A DNA stretch of 52,674 nucleotides from Nemertoderma westbladi (taxonomy: Eukaryota > Xenacoelomorpha > Nemertodermatida > Nemertodermatidae): contig JAUCBJ010001329.1 of the NCBI GenBank assembly GCA_032718475.1, positions 1-52,674 on the forward strand, read 5' to 3'. The number at the start of each line of letters is the position of its first letter. Position 1 is the stretch's first letter. A program made the position numbers and the translations under genes. Shown in pieces: positions 34,769-45,881 of the stretch. Below the pieces are notes generated by a model. The model was given only the letters and a program-made list of their open reading frames with translations. It was not told the DNA's origin and made no database searches.

Positions 34769-35594
34769 TGAAGATCTGGGATTCACACTTCAAGAACGCA
34801 GAAGTAGTAGATATCCGGCAACTACAGTCACAGACACCGACTTTGTGGATGACATCGCCCTGCTCTCTAATACGCTAGCAGATGCACAGCGTCTACTAAA
34901 TAAAGTGGAGAGGGCTGAGGTTGGATTGCATATACATGCTACCAAGACCGAATTCATGACCTTTAATGTTGATGGAAACTTGACAACCATTGATAATAAT
35001 CAACTAAGGAAGGTCGATGACTTCCAGTACCTTGGATCATGGATAGAGAGTAGCAAAAAGGACATAAAAGTTAGGAAAGCAAAGGCTTGGGTAGCTCTAT
35101 CAAAAATGGATACCATCTGGAAATCAGATCTCTCCAGGCACCTGAAGACTAAGACACTGACTAAGACTGCTACACAAGACTAGTAAGGGCAGCCCTAAAC
35201 ATCAGCTGGAGACAACACATGACAAACGCCGAGCTTTATGGAACAATACCACCTGTATCAACCACCCTCCGTGAACGCAGATTAAGATTCAGTGGGCACT
35301 GCTGGCGAAGTAAAGACGAGGTTATACCAGATCTACTTTTCTGGCAACCAACTCATGGAAAGCGTAGTCGTGGACGACCGGTCATAACATATATAGATCA
35401 ACTTGAAAGGGATACTGAACTTGGGAGAAACGAAATTGCGACAACTATGGAGAATCGGGAAGCCTGGAAGGATCTCATTTCCACTGTCCGAGTTCGCTCG
35501 ACCTAGTAGTAGTTGGAGAATCGGGAAGCCTGGAAGGATCTCATTTCCACTGTCCGAGTTCGCTCGACCTAGTATGTAGTAGTAGTAGTAGTAT
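34769..35594 (+). mobile_element. Family B LINE 3' end with (TAG)n tail
   Basis: It starts at GATCTGGGATTCAC, colinear with the copy at 22045, and encodes DFVDDIALLSNTLADAQRLL (catalytic FADD changed to FVDD), TEFMTFNVDGNLTTI, VDDFQYLGSWIESSKKDIKV and, after a frame break near 35180, LRERRLRFSGHCWRSKDEV, KRSRGRPVITYIDQL and DLISTVRVRST. The last 66 bp are duplicated in tandem (35449-35514 and 35515-35577), and a (TAG)n tail (35573-35594) follows. The copy is 5'-truncated and inactive. Confidence 0.85.
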
Positions 35595-35595
35595 C

Positions 35596-36120
35596 TTCAA
35601 CCTTAATCTTAATCGTTTCAATGGATTGTTTCAGTATCCCATATACTGCGCGAAGGTATCCTAAATGTTTCAATAGATTGTTACAGAGTACCCCACCCCC
35701 ACATGCTGCACGAAGGTCTCTTAAACATTTCAACGGATTGTTTCTGTATCTCACATATTGCGCGAAGGTCTCTTAAAAGTTCCAATAGATTGTTACAGAG
35801 TACCCCACCCCCACATGCTGCACGAAGGTCTCTTAAACATTTCAACGGTTTGTTTCTGTATCTCACATATTGCGCGAAGGTCTCTTAAACGTTTCAATAG
35901 ATTGTTTCAGTATCCAACGTGCTTCATGAAGGTGTCTTAAACGTTTCAACAGATTGTTGTCTCTTAAAATTTTCAACGGATTGTTTCAGTATCCCATATA
36001 CCAGTATACTGCGCAAAGGTATCTTACATGTTTCAATAGATTGTTCCGGAGTACCCCAACCCCACATGCTGCACAAAGGTCTTTTAAACGTTTCAACAGA
36101 TTATTACAGTATCAAACGTG
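35596..36120. repeat. Alternating 52/60-bp tandem repeat
   Basis: Units share TCTCTTAAACGTTTCAAYRG followed by ATTGTT. They end either in CATATTGCGCGAAGG (52 bp) or in ACATGCTGCACGAAGG (60 bp, with a CCCCACCCCCA tract). The types tend to alternate, giving a composite period near 112 bp. The array is interrupted at 36120 by the foldback element and resumes for about 50 bp from 37183. Confidence 0.85.
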
Positions 36121-37182
36121 GGGTATAACTTTTCGCCGTATCCGTATGCACATACGCGTATGTGCGTATGTGATGGATTCCTATGGAGAATAATCCGTAT
36201 GTGATTTTAAAGATTATGCATTGCGGACCAGTAAGAAGTGCACAACACACATGCAGACTAAAGACAGGTAGGCCTACTTAACAGCTTAAAGCTAAGTAAT
36301 TTAAATGAGTGTGGCTGCCGCTAACCTTACTGTATGTCAAATAAACATTGCAGGTCCAGGATGAGTGACAGATGATGTCCTTCGGTCCCGGGATGCGCCA
36401 CAGCGCTTGTTTTATTGTACTAACTGACACCTGCCCGCCTGTTGAATTGAACTTAGATTAATTACTGGCACCCGGCAGCCCGGTTGCACTCGCTGACACG
36501 TGGTTTGACTAACTGGCAGATTATTGCACTAGGTTGGTCTTGTTGGCACTTGGCTGCATAGGGCCTGCTATGGTTAACTAAATACTGGCCCCGAAACGGC
36601 GAAAGTAAAGGTATTATATGTTAATAAATTCACAAAGAAGGACAAACTGACACGACGGTTTTCAATATCTGTGCGAATGTTTATTCCCTTAGCATTCTCA
36701 TAGCTGCTTCTAAGAGTCTATACTATGTTAGTGCCATACTGTATTTGTATACTGTAGCAACCAACAACATTCTATAGCCAGGTTGGTGGTAAAACAGGTC
36801 AAAAACAAAAATAAATCACGGTTGGTTAGTTTTCCAAGCGGCGTCAAGAAGAGTTAACTGGTTAATAGGTACTGCACTGCTGGCGCATCCCGGGGCTGGC
36901 GGACACCGGCTGTCACTCACCCTGGACCTGTCCTGCATTGTTTATTTGACATAAGGTAGCGCGTAGCGGCAGCCATCACTTAGCTTTAAGTACAGAAGTA
37001 GACCTACCGGTCTTCAGTCAGTCAGTCTGCATGTGTGTTGTGCACTTCTTACTGGTCCGTAATGCCTAATCTCTCAAATCACATACGGATTATTCTCCAT
37101 AGGAATCCATTACATACGGCACATACGCGTATGTACATACTGATACTTCAAATGCATACGGATACGGCAAAAAGTTATACCC
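36121..37182. mobile_element. Foldback DNA transposon with 9-bp duplications (Mutator-like)
   Basis: Target duplications TCAAACGTG lie at 36112-36120 and 37183-37191. The element starts GGGTATAACTTTTCGCCGTA and ends with its reverse complement TACGGCAAAAAGTTATACCC. The inverted arms extend about 280 bp inward, including TTCCTATGGAGAATAATCCG, CAGTAAGAAGTGCACAACAC and GTCAAATAAACA. The loop of about 470 bp has no coding capacity. Long inverted arms with a 9-bp duplication are characteristic of Mutator-like non-autonomous elements; the class is inferred from structure alone. Confidence 0.85.
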
Positions 37183-37235
37183 TCAAACGTGCTGCACGAA
37201 GTCTTCTAAACATGTTCAATTACCGGTACAACAGA

Positions 37236-38262
37236 TTATTCAGTGTCATGCACGAATCGGCGAATGCATTACCATTGTCATCCTGGTTTCGTTTTCCAGT
37301 TTTCTTCACGTTTTTTATTTAGGTGGGTTGAGTTGGTTAGCAGTGCAGACTTCACTTCACATTCTGATAATATTTATTGACATTCTAGTTTTCGAAATAT
37401 ACTGTAGTTTTATAGGAACAGTAGAGTATACAGTCAGACAGTCTTAGTAACTGAAATGACAGTACAGCAGTGTACACATCGACATATCCCGATCGGGATA
37501 TATTACCTTATAAGGGTATATCCCGATCGGGATAGGGAGCCCTACTGGCAACTGGCGTACGCTGTCGCTGAGTCTGAAGAAGAATTGGATAGAACAGAAC
37601 GTACGATTCGATTCATCATCGATTATTGATTATACACTCTCTGCTCAGATGTAATTCATGCATTTTTTTCGTTTTTTTTTGTATAAATTATATTCACAGT
37701 TCAGCAGTTACAGTATTACTGTAATCAGTATATTATCATTATTATTGTCTACCGGCACATCATGTACTGCTGTTGCTGTACCGTCTGACTATAGCAAGAC
37801 TATCTCTTCGAGCTGATCCAGACTGCCAGATCTATTCTACTGCATATTTCCTACAGTCCTACTCCACTGTACTCCTACTGTTCTACATACATGATATACC
37901 GCAGTACCGGTACAGCAACCAGGCAACAGCATCTATCCTTAGGCTTAGACTATAAATACGGTACTGTACTAGACTGCTGGCCTATATCTGTATATGGAAT
38001 ACTGACAAAAAGCGCGCCACAAGGGTTTTATGTCTGTATGGTTAAACGAAAAACGCGCCAGCCATGCGCGCCAACCATCGACCATGAAAGATAATAGGTC
38101 AACCGACAGTTTTTAAAAAAGAAATGATTAAATTGCGAGCGTAGCGAACAAGAAAATTTTAATATTTATAGTTAGGTCCTTCCTTAGGCAGTTTTATTAT
38201 ACAGAGACTGGCCCAAACATAAGTCTGTAAGTCGAAAATTACTGAATTAGCATTGATATACC
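37236..38262. other. Non-coding upstream region of GORASP, with a double palindrome
   Basis: No other gene is seen. At 37486-37536 the perfect palindrome TATCCCGATCGGGATA occurs twice around ATTACCTTATAAGGGTA, related to the arrays downstream of GORASP. The promoter and 5' UTR of GORASP should lie near the right end. TTATTATACAG|AGACTGG near 38195 could be a splice acceptor for a 5' UTR exon, but this is unproven. Confidence 0.4.
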
Positions 38263-39777
38263 ATGGGTGCTGGAAGCAGCAGCAATCAAGAGGTACCTGG
38301 CGGGGGTAGTGAAGGATACCATGTACTCCGTGTACAGGATGGAAGTCCAGGCCAGGCAGCTGGTCTAGAAGCTTTCTTCGACTTCATTATAGCGATTGGA
38401 AACACCCGCCTCAATCAAGACAATGATATGATAAAGGAATTACTAAAAACAAACTCAGAAAGACCTGTAACGATGCTGGTTTACAGCAGTAAATTACAAA
38501 CAGCACGGGAAGTTCAAATAACCCCATCGCTTACATGGGGTGGGCAAGGCCTACTCGGTGTTAGTATTCGCTTTTGCAGCTTTCGAGGGGCAAACGAGAA
38601 TGTTTGGCACGTGTTGGAAGTTCAGGATAACTCACCAGCTGATCTGGCTGGCCTGCGATCCGGATCTGATTACATCATAGGGGCGGATACCATGTTACAC
38701 GAAAGCGAGGATTTATATACACTTATTGAGACGCATGAAGGGAAGCCCTTGCGGTTGTATATGTACAATTCTGAGACAGACGGGTGTCGGGAGGTCTCCC
38801 TGACTCCCAACTCCGCCTGGGGTGGCGAAGGTTTGCTGGGTTGTGGAATTGGTTACGGATATCTACATCGGATTCCTGCCAGAGAATTCCCAGAAAGTTT
38901 GCAGTTGTCTAGTGAAACCGGGGTTGTCAATGGTTTCTCTGATATCCCGTTAGGAGGCGTCACTGTGGGTAGTGGCCCCATTGTGGGTGGCACCAGTGGC
39001 ATCCCCATTGTGGGTGGCGCCAACACAGTGGCTGGGCCCATTGTGGGTGGCGCCAACACAGTGGCTGGGCCCATTGTGGGTGGCGCCAACACAGTGGCTG
39101 GGCCCATTGTGGGTGGCGCCAACACAGTGGCTGGGCCCATTCCGCCTGCCGCCACCCTCCCCCATCCCGCTCATATCGGCTCGACGAATACCGCGACTAA
39201 CTTGGCATCCCCATCACCCGGGCAACCGCTACCAACCACCGCCGCCCCACTACCACCAGCTGGTGGCGCCACGGCGTTCTTCCTCCCCCCTAACGACATT
39301 GGGACATCAGGAATCCCACCCCCACCGCCTGGGGTCAAAACAATCCCTCCAACATCCTATCCTGGGATTCCACAACCGACCAACACTTTTCAACCGCCTC
39401 TTCTTCCTTACACCAGCGGTACATCGATGTCCACTGATGGTTATCCCTTCACCACCGGTGCACCAACCTCCACAGGTGGTTATCCCTTCATCACTGGTGC
39501 ACCAACCTCCACTGGTGGTTACCCCTTCACCACAAGTGCGCCTACCTCCACAAGTGGTTACCCCTTCACCACTGGTGCGCCAACCTCCACCAGTGGTTAC
39601 CCCTTCACAACTGGTGCTGGCCCTACGTTTTGTGGATTTCCTAACACCAGCGGTGTACCTCCCCTATCCACCACCAGCGGTGCCCCATATTACAACCCAA
39701 CACCCCAGCTCCCAGCCACCAACTTCGCACCGACTGCTCCACCAACCCAAATGTTCCCTGCTGAGGCGGGAAATTAG
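38263..39777 (+). CDS. GORASP: Golgi reassembly-stacking protein (GRASP55/65), intronless
   Basis: A 504-residue intact frame. In other animals GRASP proteins attach to cis/medial Golgi membranes and tether cisternae through their PDZ-like domains. The N-terminus MGAGSSS fits Gly2 myristoylation. PDZ-like domain 1 spans about 18-105 ([31 protein letters not shown]) and domain 2 about 113-205 ([61 protein letters not shown]); both are highly conserved. The C-terminal half is a Pro/Ser/Thr/Gly-rich regulatory tail. It contains four 11-residue repeats of [11 protein letters not shown] (about 249-293; 33-bp DNA repeat) and about five 13-residue repeats of [13 protein letters not shown] (about 388-452). 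The start ATG (38263) has an upstream context of ATACC. Vertebrate homologues have several introns, so the single exon is unusual. The tail frames on the minus strand are shadows. Confidence 0.95.
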   Translation: MGAGSSSNQEVPGGGSEGYHVLRVQDGSPGQAAGLEAFFDFIIAIGNTRLNQDNDMIKELLKTNSERPVTMLVYSSKLQTAREVQITPSLTWGGQGLLGVSIRFCSFRGANENVWHVLEVQDNSPADLAGLRSGSDYIIGADTMLHESEDLYTLIETHEGKPLRLYMYNSETDGCREVSLTPNSAWGGEGLLGCGIGYGYLHRIPAREFPESLQLSSETGVVNGFSDIPLGGVTVGSGPIVGGTSGIPIVGGANTVAGPIVGGANTVAGPIVGGANTVAGPIVGGANTVAGPIPPAATLPHPAHIGSTNTATNLASPSPGQPLPTTAAPLPPAGGATAFFLPPNDIGTSGIPPPPPGVKTIPPTSYPGIPQPTNTFQPPLLPYTSGTSMSTDGYPFTTGAPTSTGGYPFITGAPTSTGGYPFTTSAPTSTSGYPFTTGAPTSTSGYPFTTGAGPTFCGFPNTSGVPPLSTTSGAPYYNPTPQLPATNFAPTAPPTQMFPAEAGN

Positions 39778-40001
39778 ATTAATTAATTATTTTATTCTTA
39801 TAGATTGGCAAGGTATATAATAATTATTTTTCGTTACCTGTAATTAATTAATGGGGGCTCTTAATTAGGTGTTATTTGAGTCCATATTATATTTATTCTC
39901 TCTTTGTGATAGGCGTAACCAGCTTCTGGAATCCCTATTATTGCAATGAAGGTATGCTACTTCGAACAATAATCTCATCGATTTAGTATATATAAACCAT
40001 G

Positions 40002-40007
40002 AATAAA
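40002..40007 (+). terminator. Poly(A) signal of GORASP
   Basis: AATAAA about 225 bp beyond the stop codon, in an otherwise AT-rich 3' region just before the palindromic array begins. Confidence 0.5.
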
Positions 40008-40019
40008 CAGTGTAGAATT

Positions 40020-40111
40020 ACCGGATCGGGAATTATCCAGATCGGTATATTATCCAGATCGGGATATTATCCAGATCGGGATATTATCCATATCGGGATA
40101 TTATCCAGCGG
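40020..40111. repeat. Palindromic 16/17-bp array, left part
   Basis: About five units of the form GGGATATTATCCAGATC. It is the left remainder of the array that continues at 41007. The two parts are separated by the element at 40112-41006. Confidence 0.9.
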
Positions 40112-41006
40112 CCAGGTTGGAATTCATGCATGAGCGCGCAGGTACGCTTTGTTGTTTTGAAATCACCGCGCACCTGAAATTGGCTCGTCGCGCACCTCAT
40201 CATATGTCATAATCCAAACAAAATCGCGCAGCTCATGTCATGCATATCTCAAAAAATCGCACAGTTCATAAGAACAATTTTACATTCCTATTTTACAAGT
40301 TTGAGCGTTTTAAGCTTATCTTTACGTCTGTCTGTCTGTACGTTGAATCTAGGCTTACATAATAAATGTAATTTTTGCAACATCAAAATTGTTAATATTA
40401 AAAAATATTTTTTTAATCCACTACTATGGTGGCCCATCGGGCTCACTGCTTTTATAACAGAAAATATTATTTTAGATTACAAACAAAACATGTACCGGTA
40501 ATTTCAAAAAAACGAATATTGAAATAGGTACCAGTCTGCCAATAATACTTTGTATAGGCCTACCTAACAATTAGGCTTAAACATACAGTTGGCTTATAAT
40601 TAAGTCATACTTATAATACATTGTTACTTTCTGACTTTACCTGTTTACTAACGTAACATCGGCATAGCATAGACCTAATAACAATACAACAATAGAGTAC
40701 TGTAGTTAAAATAAATAGACAAATTCAGCTCCGGTTGCCGGTATTACAGTATTATGGTGAAGTGATTTGACTGTTTGAAGAATTGGAAATGAGAAACTAA
40801 TGCGAGCGCTGCGAGCGAAATTTTTTTGTGTATTTTCGTGATTTCAATTAATTTGTGGTGCGCATCAGAGGCAGAGCTGCGCGCTGAGGCGCAACGCGCA
40901 CCTGTCTCACACCCGAACGCGCACCTGTCTCACCCAAACGCGCATCTGGTTTTCGGTCATTCGCGCAGGTACGCGTCCGAGTTTTGCAGCATGAATTCCA
41001 ACCTGG
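40112..41006. mobile_element. Non-autonomous hAT-like element (895 bp, 8-bp duplications)
   Basis: Perfect 18-bp terminal inverted repeats, CCAGGTTGGAATTCATGC at 40112-40129 and its complement at 40989-41006. Exact 8-bp duplications TCCAGCGG lie at 40104-40111 and 41007-41014. Subterminal GCGCACCTG / CAGGTGCGC-like motifs cluster at both ends (near 40135, 40168, 40187 and 40880-40975), as expected for transposase-binding repeats. There is no transposase frame. The 8-bp duplication and subterminal repeats favour hAT; P-type is an alternative. Confidence 0.88.
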
Positions 41007-41870
41007 TCCAGCGGGATATTATCCAGATTGGGAATTATCCAGATCGGGATATTATCCATATCGGGAATTATCCAGATCAGGATATTATCCAGATCGGGAA
41101 ATATCCAGATCAGGAGTTATCCAGATTAGAATATTATCCAGATTGGGAATTACCCAGATCAGGGTATTGTCCAGAACGGGAATTATCCAGATCAGGATTT
41201 ATCCAGATCAGGATATTATCCTGATCGGGTATTAGCCCAAACAGAATTTATCCCGATCCCGAACGTGAATTATCCAGATCCGGAATTATCCAGATCGTGA
41301 ATTATCCAGATCGGGATATTATCTAGATCGGGATATTATCCAGATCGAGAATTATCCAGATCGGAAATTATCCAGATAGGGATATTATCCTGATCGGGAA
41401 TTATCCAGATTAGGATATTATCCAGATCGAGAATTATCCAGATCGGGATATTTTCCAGATTGGGAATTATCAGATCATGATATTATCCAGATTAGGATAT
41501 TACCAGATCGGGAAATATCCATATCGGGAATTATCCAGATCGGTAATTATCCAGATCGGAAATTATCCAGATTGAGATATTATCCAGATCTTGAATATCC
41601 AGATCGGGATATTATTCAGATCGGGAATTTTCAAGATAGTGAATTATCCAGGTCGGGATATTATCTAGATCGGGATTACGGGATATTATCCAGATCGAGA
41701 ATTATCCAGATCGTTAATTATCTAAATCAGGATATTTTCCAGATTGGGAATTATCTAGATCGGGAATTTTCCAGATCGGGATATTATCCAGATCGAGAAT
41801 TATCCAGATCGGAAATTATCCAGATCGGGATATTATCAAGATTAGGATATTATCCAGATTGGGAAGAATA
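41007..41870. repeat. Palindromic 16/17-bp array, main part, about 50 units
   Basis: Units alternate between GGGATATTATCCAGATC (17 bp) and GGGAATTATCCAGATC (16 bp). Each contains a self-complementary core (GGATATTATCC or GGGAATTATCC), so the array is a long series of short hairpin-capable sites. The mixed unit lengths mean that plus-strand frames repeating YYPDxELSR are shadows. Confidence 0.95.
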
Positions 41871-44283
41871 GGGTTTCGGCGCCTCAACTCTACATTTTCT
41901 CTCCTTGAGTTTTTGTTTCATTTTCCGAGTTTTTAACCCAACTTTTACTTTTCTACACATAATTATTACTTTATTTATTTTCTGTTTTATATACCGAATA
42001 ATCATCTGAGGATATATTTAATGCACACAAACAAACAACAATACTTTATACAACTAGAACTAGAAGAGCCCCTATTAAATTGGTGCAAAAAAACAACTTT
42101 ATGTTCTCTAGGATAGGGTTTACCAATTCTGTTTCACTTACCGGTTTATGCGATTTATTGGTTTGGTTATATATATACATTGGTTTTATTGTATTTATTT
42201 ACATTATATGTCACTACAACTACTCCGTTATGTTTTATATTATATACTTTGGTTTGATTTATAATATTTTTCGTGTCGCGGCTAGTTAATCTGTTCCGTC
42301 ACTCTCCGTCAGACCTCTATATAATCTTTATTTTTTAATTCTCAAAAAAAAAATATAATATATACAATTAGAAAGTGAACCCAAGATATACTTTGTGTAA
42401 TATAACGAGGAATAAGAAACTATAACGTAAGATTCGGGGCTAACAGGATTGTTTACCGGTGTACAATACGAGACAGTTGGCAACTATTCGGGATTGGGAT
42501 TTCAATTGTGAATTAAATGTTGTTTTAGGTTACGGTGTGATGTGGCAGTGAGGGACACGCTACTTTATATCACTTTAATTCTAACTGAGGAAATATTGGC
42601 AAAGTAAAAATTATATTAAAAAATAATTTATTATTGATTACTAGATATAATGTGGTTTACTGAATTATAAATCCGATATAATAATTACATTTCTGTTCTG
42701 GTTCAAAATTTCATCGGATATTCAACAAATTGACATTGACTATATCCAACTTTCTAACCATCCAGTAATCAACTATAAATAAATTATAATATTTTATCTT
42801 ACTAATATTTCAGCAGTGTGCAATGAAGTGAATAATTTTGCCAAAATCGCGCTACACTAACAGAATATACTGGAAACTGTAAGAAAATTTTATTCAAAAT
42901 TGCAATCCCGATTCCGGGACTGTTACATTTTTTGCCGTTATCCCAACTTTTCCTTCATTACATGTCGAGAGGTCATAATGTAAAAAAATATATTTGATTT
43001 TCAAGAACTCGTAATTTTAGAATAAAAATATATTTTGGCGTCATCTGTAATTCAGGGAATTGCTGTCACTCTGTGTTGTTTGGGACGGACGGGGTGCTTT
43101 CTTTTCTGCAATGTCACTGGTGATATTCACTTAAAGAAGTATCATATCATTTCATAAAAAATGAAAAATAAAAATGAATTTCATGAAAATTTAATTGAAT
43201 AAAAAAGATAAAATAACTGACGAAATGATACATGGAACGGTATATTATATCTTTTAAATATTTAAAGAAATTAATTTTGTATTCGTAGGTTATTGACTTA
43301 CAATAAAAGTAGAGTCAATTAATTGTTACTTTATTTATTAATTAGTTTTACAGGTGTATAAATATTTAGTTTGTGCAGTTGGGGTTCATAATGTTTTTTT
43401 TGTGATGGATATTTACTTGTGTGTGATGTTTGGGTAATTAGACTGTGTTTGTATCCTACTGTTTAAGGGAGTTACAGTAAATATAGTTTATTCTTTTGAG
43501 GTCAATGGTGAGATAAGAAATGAGGCCATTTCTTCAACAGTTTTATAAAAGTAAGAAAAATATTTATTAACCAACTTTTCATAAATATCTTCTTTTTCTC
43601 GAATCGCTGATTTCTTTATTAATAAATTATGTTTCAACATAATATATACTCACATTGCTATTTTTTCAAACTACTTTCTGGTATTTAATATAGTGCTAAT
43701 ATAATTGATAATTTCAGTTATTCGAGGGGCGTGATTCGATGTAATTTATTGTACTTTGTGGTGCGATGGTGTTTAAAAATGTCGCTATGGTATTTTTATA
43801 TTGTAATCACTTTGTTTTTGGATACTTACATGTCGACTCAATTTTTAAAAATAAACGAAATTTGAATTTCGGCAACTTTTTATTTATTTATTTGTAACTT
43901 TAATAGTTTTGTTTTCGGTAATTTCCAAGTCGAATTAATATTTTCTGACATAGGTCATAACAGACTTCCAACTGTTACACCCTTACTGATATCAATAAAA
44001 ATGAAACCCTAAAATTGGTAATTTATAGTCCACAGTTAGAGTTAGCGAGTTCAACACATTCGTGGGGCCTTCACGCAGCACGTGCATCAGGTATGAGGCA
44101 CAAATTAAAATTGAATGATTCTATCACAAAATCTATATATCCCCTTTTAATCTGCACACCAACCCATAAGGCATATAAAGTACTGACTGATGTAGTAGAT
44201 TGATAACCGGTATGTATTGACAGTGAATTTGTATTTTATAATTTAGATTGTGGCATTTGTGAAGAAATATTCTGTAGTGTGTA
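41871..44283. other. Long AT-rich stretch without a recognisable gene
   Basis: Strongly AT-rich. The frame at 42080-42289 is a low-complexity Ile/Tyr-rich translation of T-rich DNA, and that at 44015-44203 has no family features. No tandem structure or terminal repeats were found. Confidence 0.45.
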
Positions 44284-44959
44284 GTGTGCATTGTAATTGA
44301 CACAGTGAACCCGGCGTGTCATTCTTGTGAATGTGCCATCCAGAGATTTGGTGTCCTCAGCAGTTAGAGCCCAGCATGGACTCCCATAGAGGATTACTGG
44401 AACTACTGCTGCTCTAAATAATCGGGCCGTTTCCGATGAATTCTGTGTGATTTCCTAATCCTGGAAAGTCTATACAAGGCTGCCCATGCCTTTCCCTTAC
44501 GTATTCGTAGGTCCTCACCTGACATCCGGATCCATGATCCCAGGTAACAGAAGTCGTCCACATGCTCAAGCATACCATCTTTTGAGCTTATGCTCATCCG
44601 ATCAGAGACTTGCTGAGGACTTTCAAAGTTATCTGTCAAAATTTTGGTCTTTTGGAGTTAACAAAAAGACCAACACTGTCTAGAAGCAGCCTGTTCTAAT
44701 GAGCTGAGGAGCCGTTGGGCTCCCTCTAATGATTCTGAGAGTACTCCTAAGTCATCAGCAAAGTCTAGATCAGTTATGTACTTGGCAGGATTTACTCGAC
44801 TTCTGGAGCCAGTAGTTGGAGTTACTTCACCCCATCACCATTATGATGATCTAAGGACATGCGTAGAACATAGTAAACCACAATTATGAACAAGAATGGT
44901 GCAAGTGTGTCTCCCTGGAGGACGCCCCATAACACTTCAAATGGTTCTGTGTCACCGTT
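44284..44959 (-). mobile_element. Family A LINE fragment
   Basis: Matches 26264-26945 of the full copy, with frameshifts. The minus strand encodes SPQQVSDRMSISSKDGMLEH, VDDFCYLGSWIRMSGEDLRI and upstream FADDLGVLSE-type RT. A CTAATG-for-TTAATT-type change and indels near 44440 and 44680 break it. Its 5' limit (44959, at TTCTGTGTCACCGT) lies close to that of the 10361-11238 copy. Confidence 0.88.
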
Positions 44960-45824
44960 ATTATACTACTATAAAATAATTAATTTCCCTTGAAAATATA
45001 CTTGAAAATACTGTTTTTTTTACTGTAATCAACTTAATTAACTAATTAACTGCTTTTATGTTAGCTTCTCGAAGGCCACACGCAAATTCAGCTTCAAAAG
45101 TATCTAAACTTTTGCCAGACTACATATGTACTGTACCAAGTTAGATTTTATCGAGGATTGGCTGAGTTATTAACGTTTAAGAATTGGACACGACAGACAC
45201 ACCGATTGAGTTAGTGGTACCTGAATTCTAAGCTCGCTTACTTTCGTGGCTCCCCCAACAAATACTATTTGCGGAAATTTCAAATTTGTGTTGGGGCCTA
45301 TTTTAGAGTGTAGCGGTTCTAGTTGTTTTCCACTCAATTGAATTCCCATTAATTCAACTTAGCACAATAACTCGTGTTATTAATCTAACAGTCTAACTGT
45401 CACTAACAGGGCTCGTGTTAGAACATTTTTTTCATGTTCCTTTCTGATGATTTTCTGACTGATTTTATATTTATCGTGGACTTGTCATAATGTCAGCTGA
45501 ATATGTGGCCCAGTGTAAGTAAGTATACCACCGGGTTGGTGTGGGGCAACTTCAGATCGGTTCATAACGCAAACTTGAAGATAAGTCGTTATTACTAGAT
45601 GATTTCACATCATAAATTTATAATAATCATATTATCCAGTATCTTTCAATACAAATAATAATACCTTATTTTCGGGATAGAGACCACTTTTTGAGCAGGA
45701 GGTCTAAACCCGTCTGTCTAACTTTTTTAAATAACCCGAACAATTTATTATTATCGCGTAAGACACCTATTAGAATAGCCAGTCAATCTAACATACAGTA
45801 GAACTTTTTTTTTTTTTTCAGAAT
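44960..45824. other. Non-coding stretch between LINE fragment and ELOVL 3' end
   Basis: No gene, repeat array or terminal inverted repeat recognised. Confidence 0.45.
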
Positions 45825-45830
45825 TTTATT
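45825..45830 (-). terminator. Poly(A) signal of ELOVL
   Basis: TTTATT on the plus strand (AATAAA on the minus strand) about 52 bp beyond the stop. A genomic T14 run at 45805-45818 (A14 in the sense strand) follows 7-20 bp downstream. Confidence 0.6.
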
Positions 45831-45881
45831 TTTAACCTACTACAACTACACTCACTAAACAATATAATAATTATCAGTTTA

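Noticed and set aside
38853-39820. ORFs in other frames across the GORASP tail (282 codons plus, 100 and 74 codons minus)
   Set aside because: They are shadows created by the 33-bp and 39-bp repeats; the GORASP frame carries the conserved domains.
40826-41871. Plus-strand ORFs with YPDxELSR repeats
   Set aside because: They are translations of the 16/17-bp palindromic array, with no consistent start or domain.
42080-42289. Small Ile/Tyr-rich membrane protein
   Set aside because: It is low-complexity translation of T-rich DNA without a supporting context.
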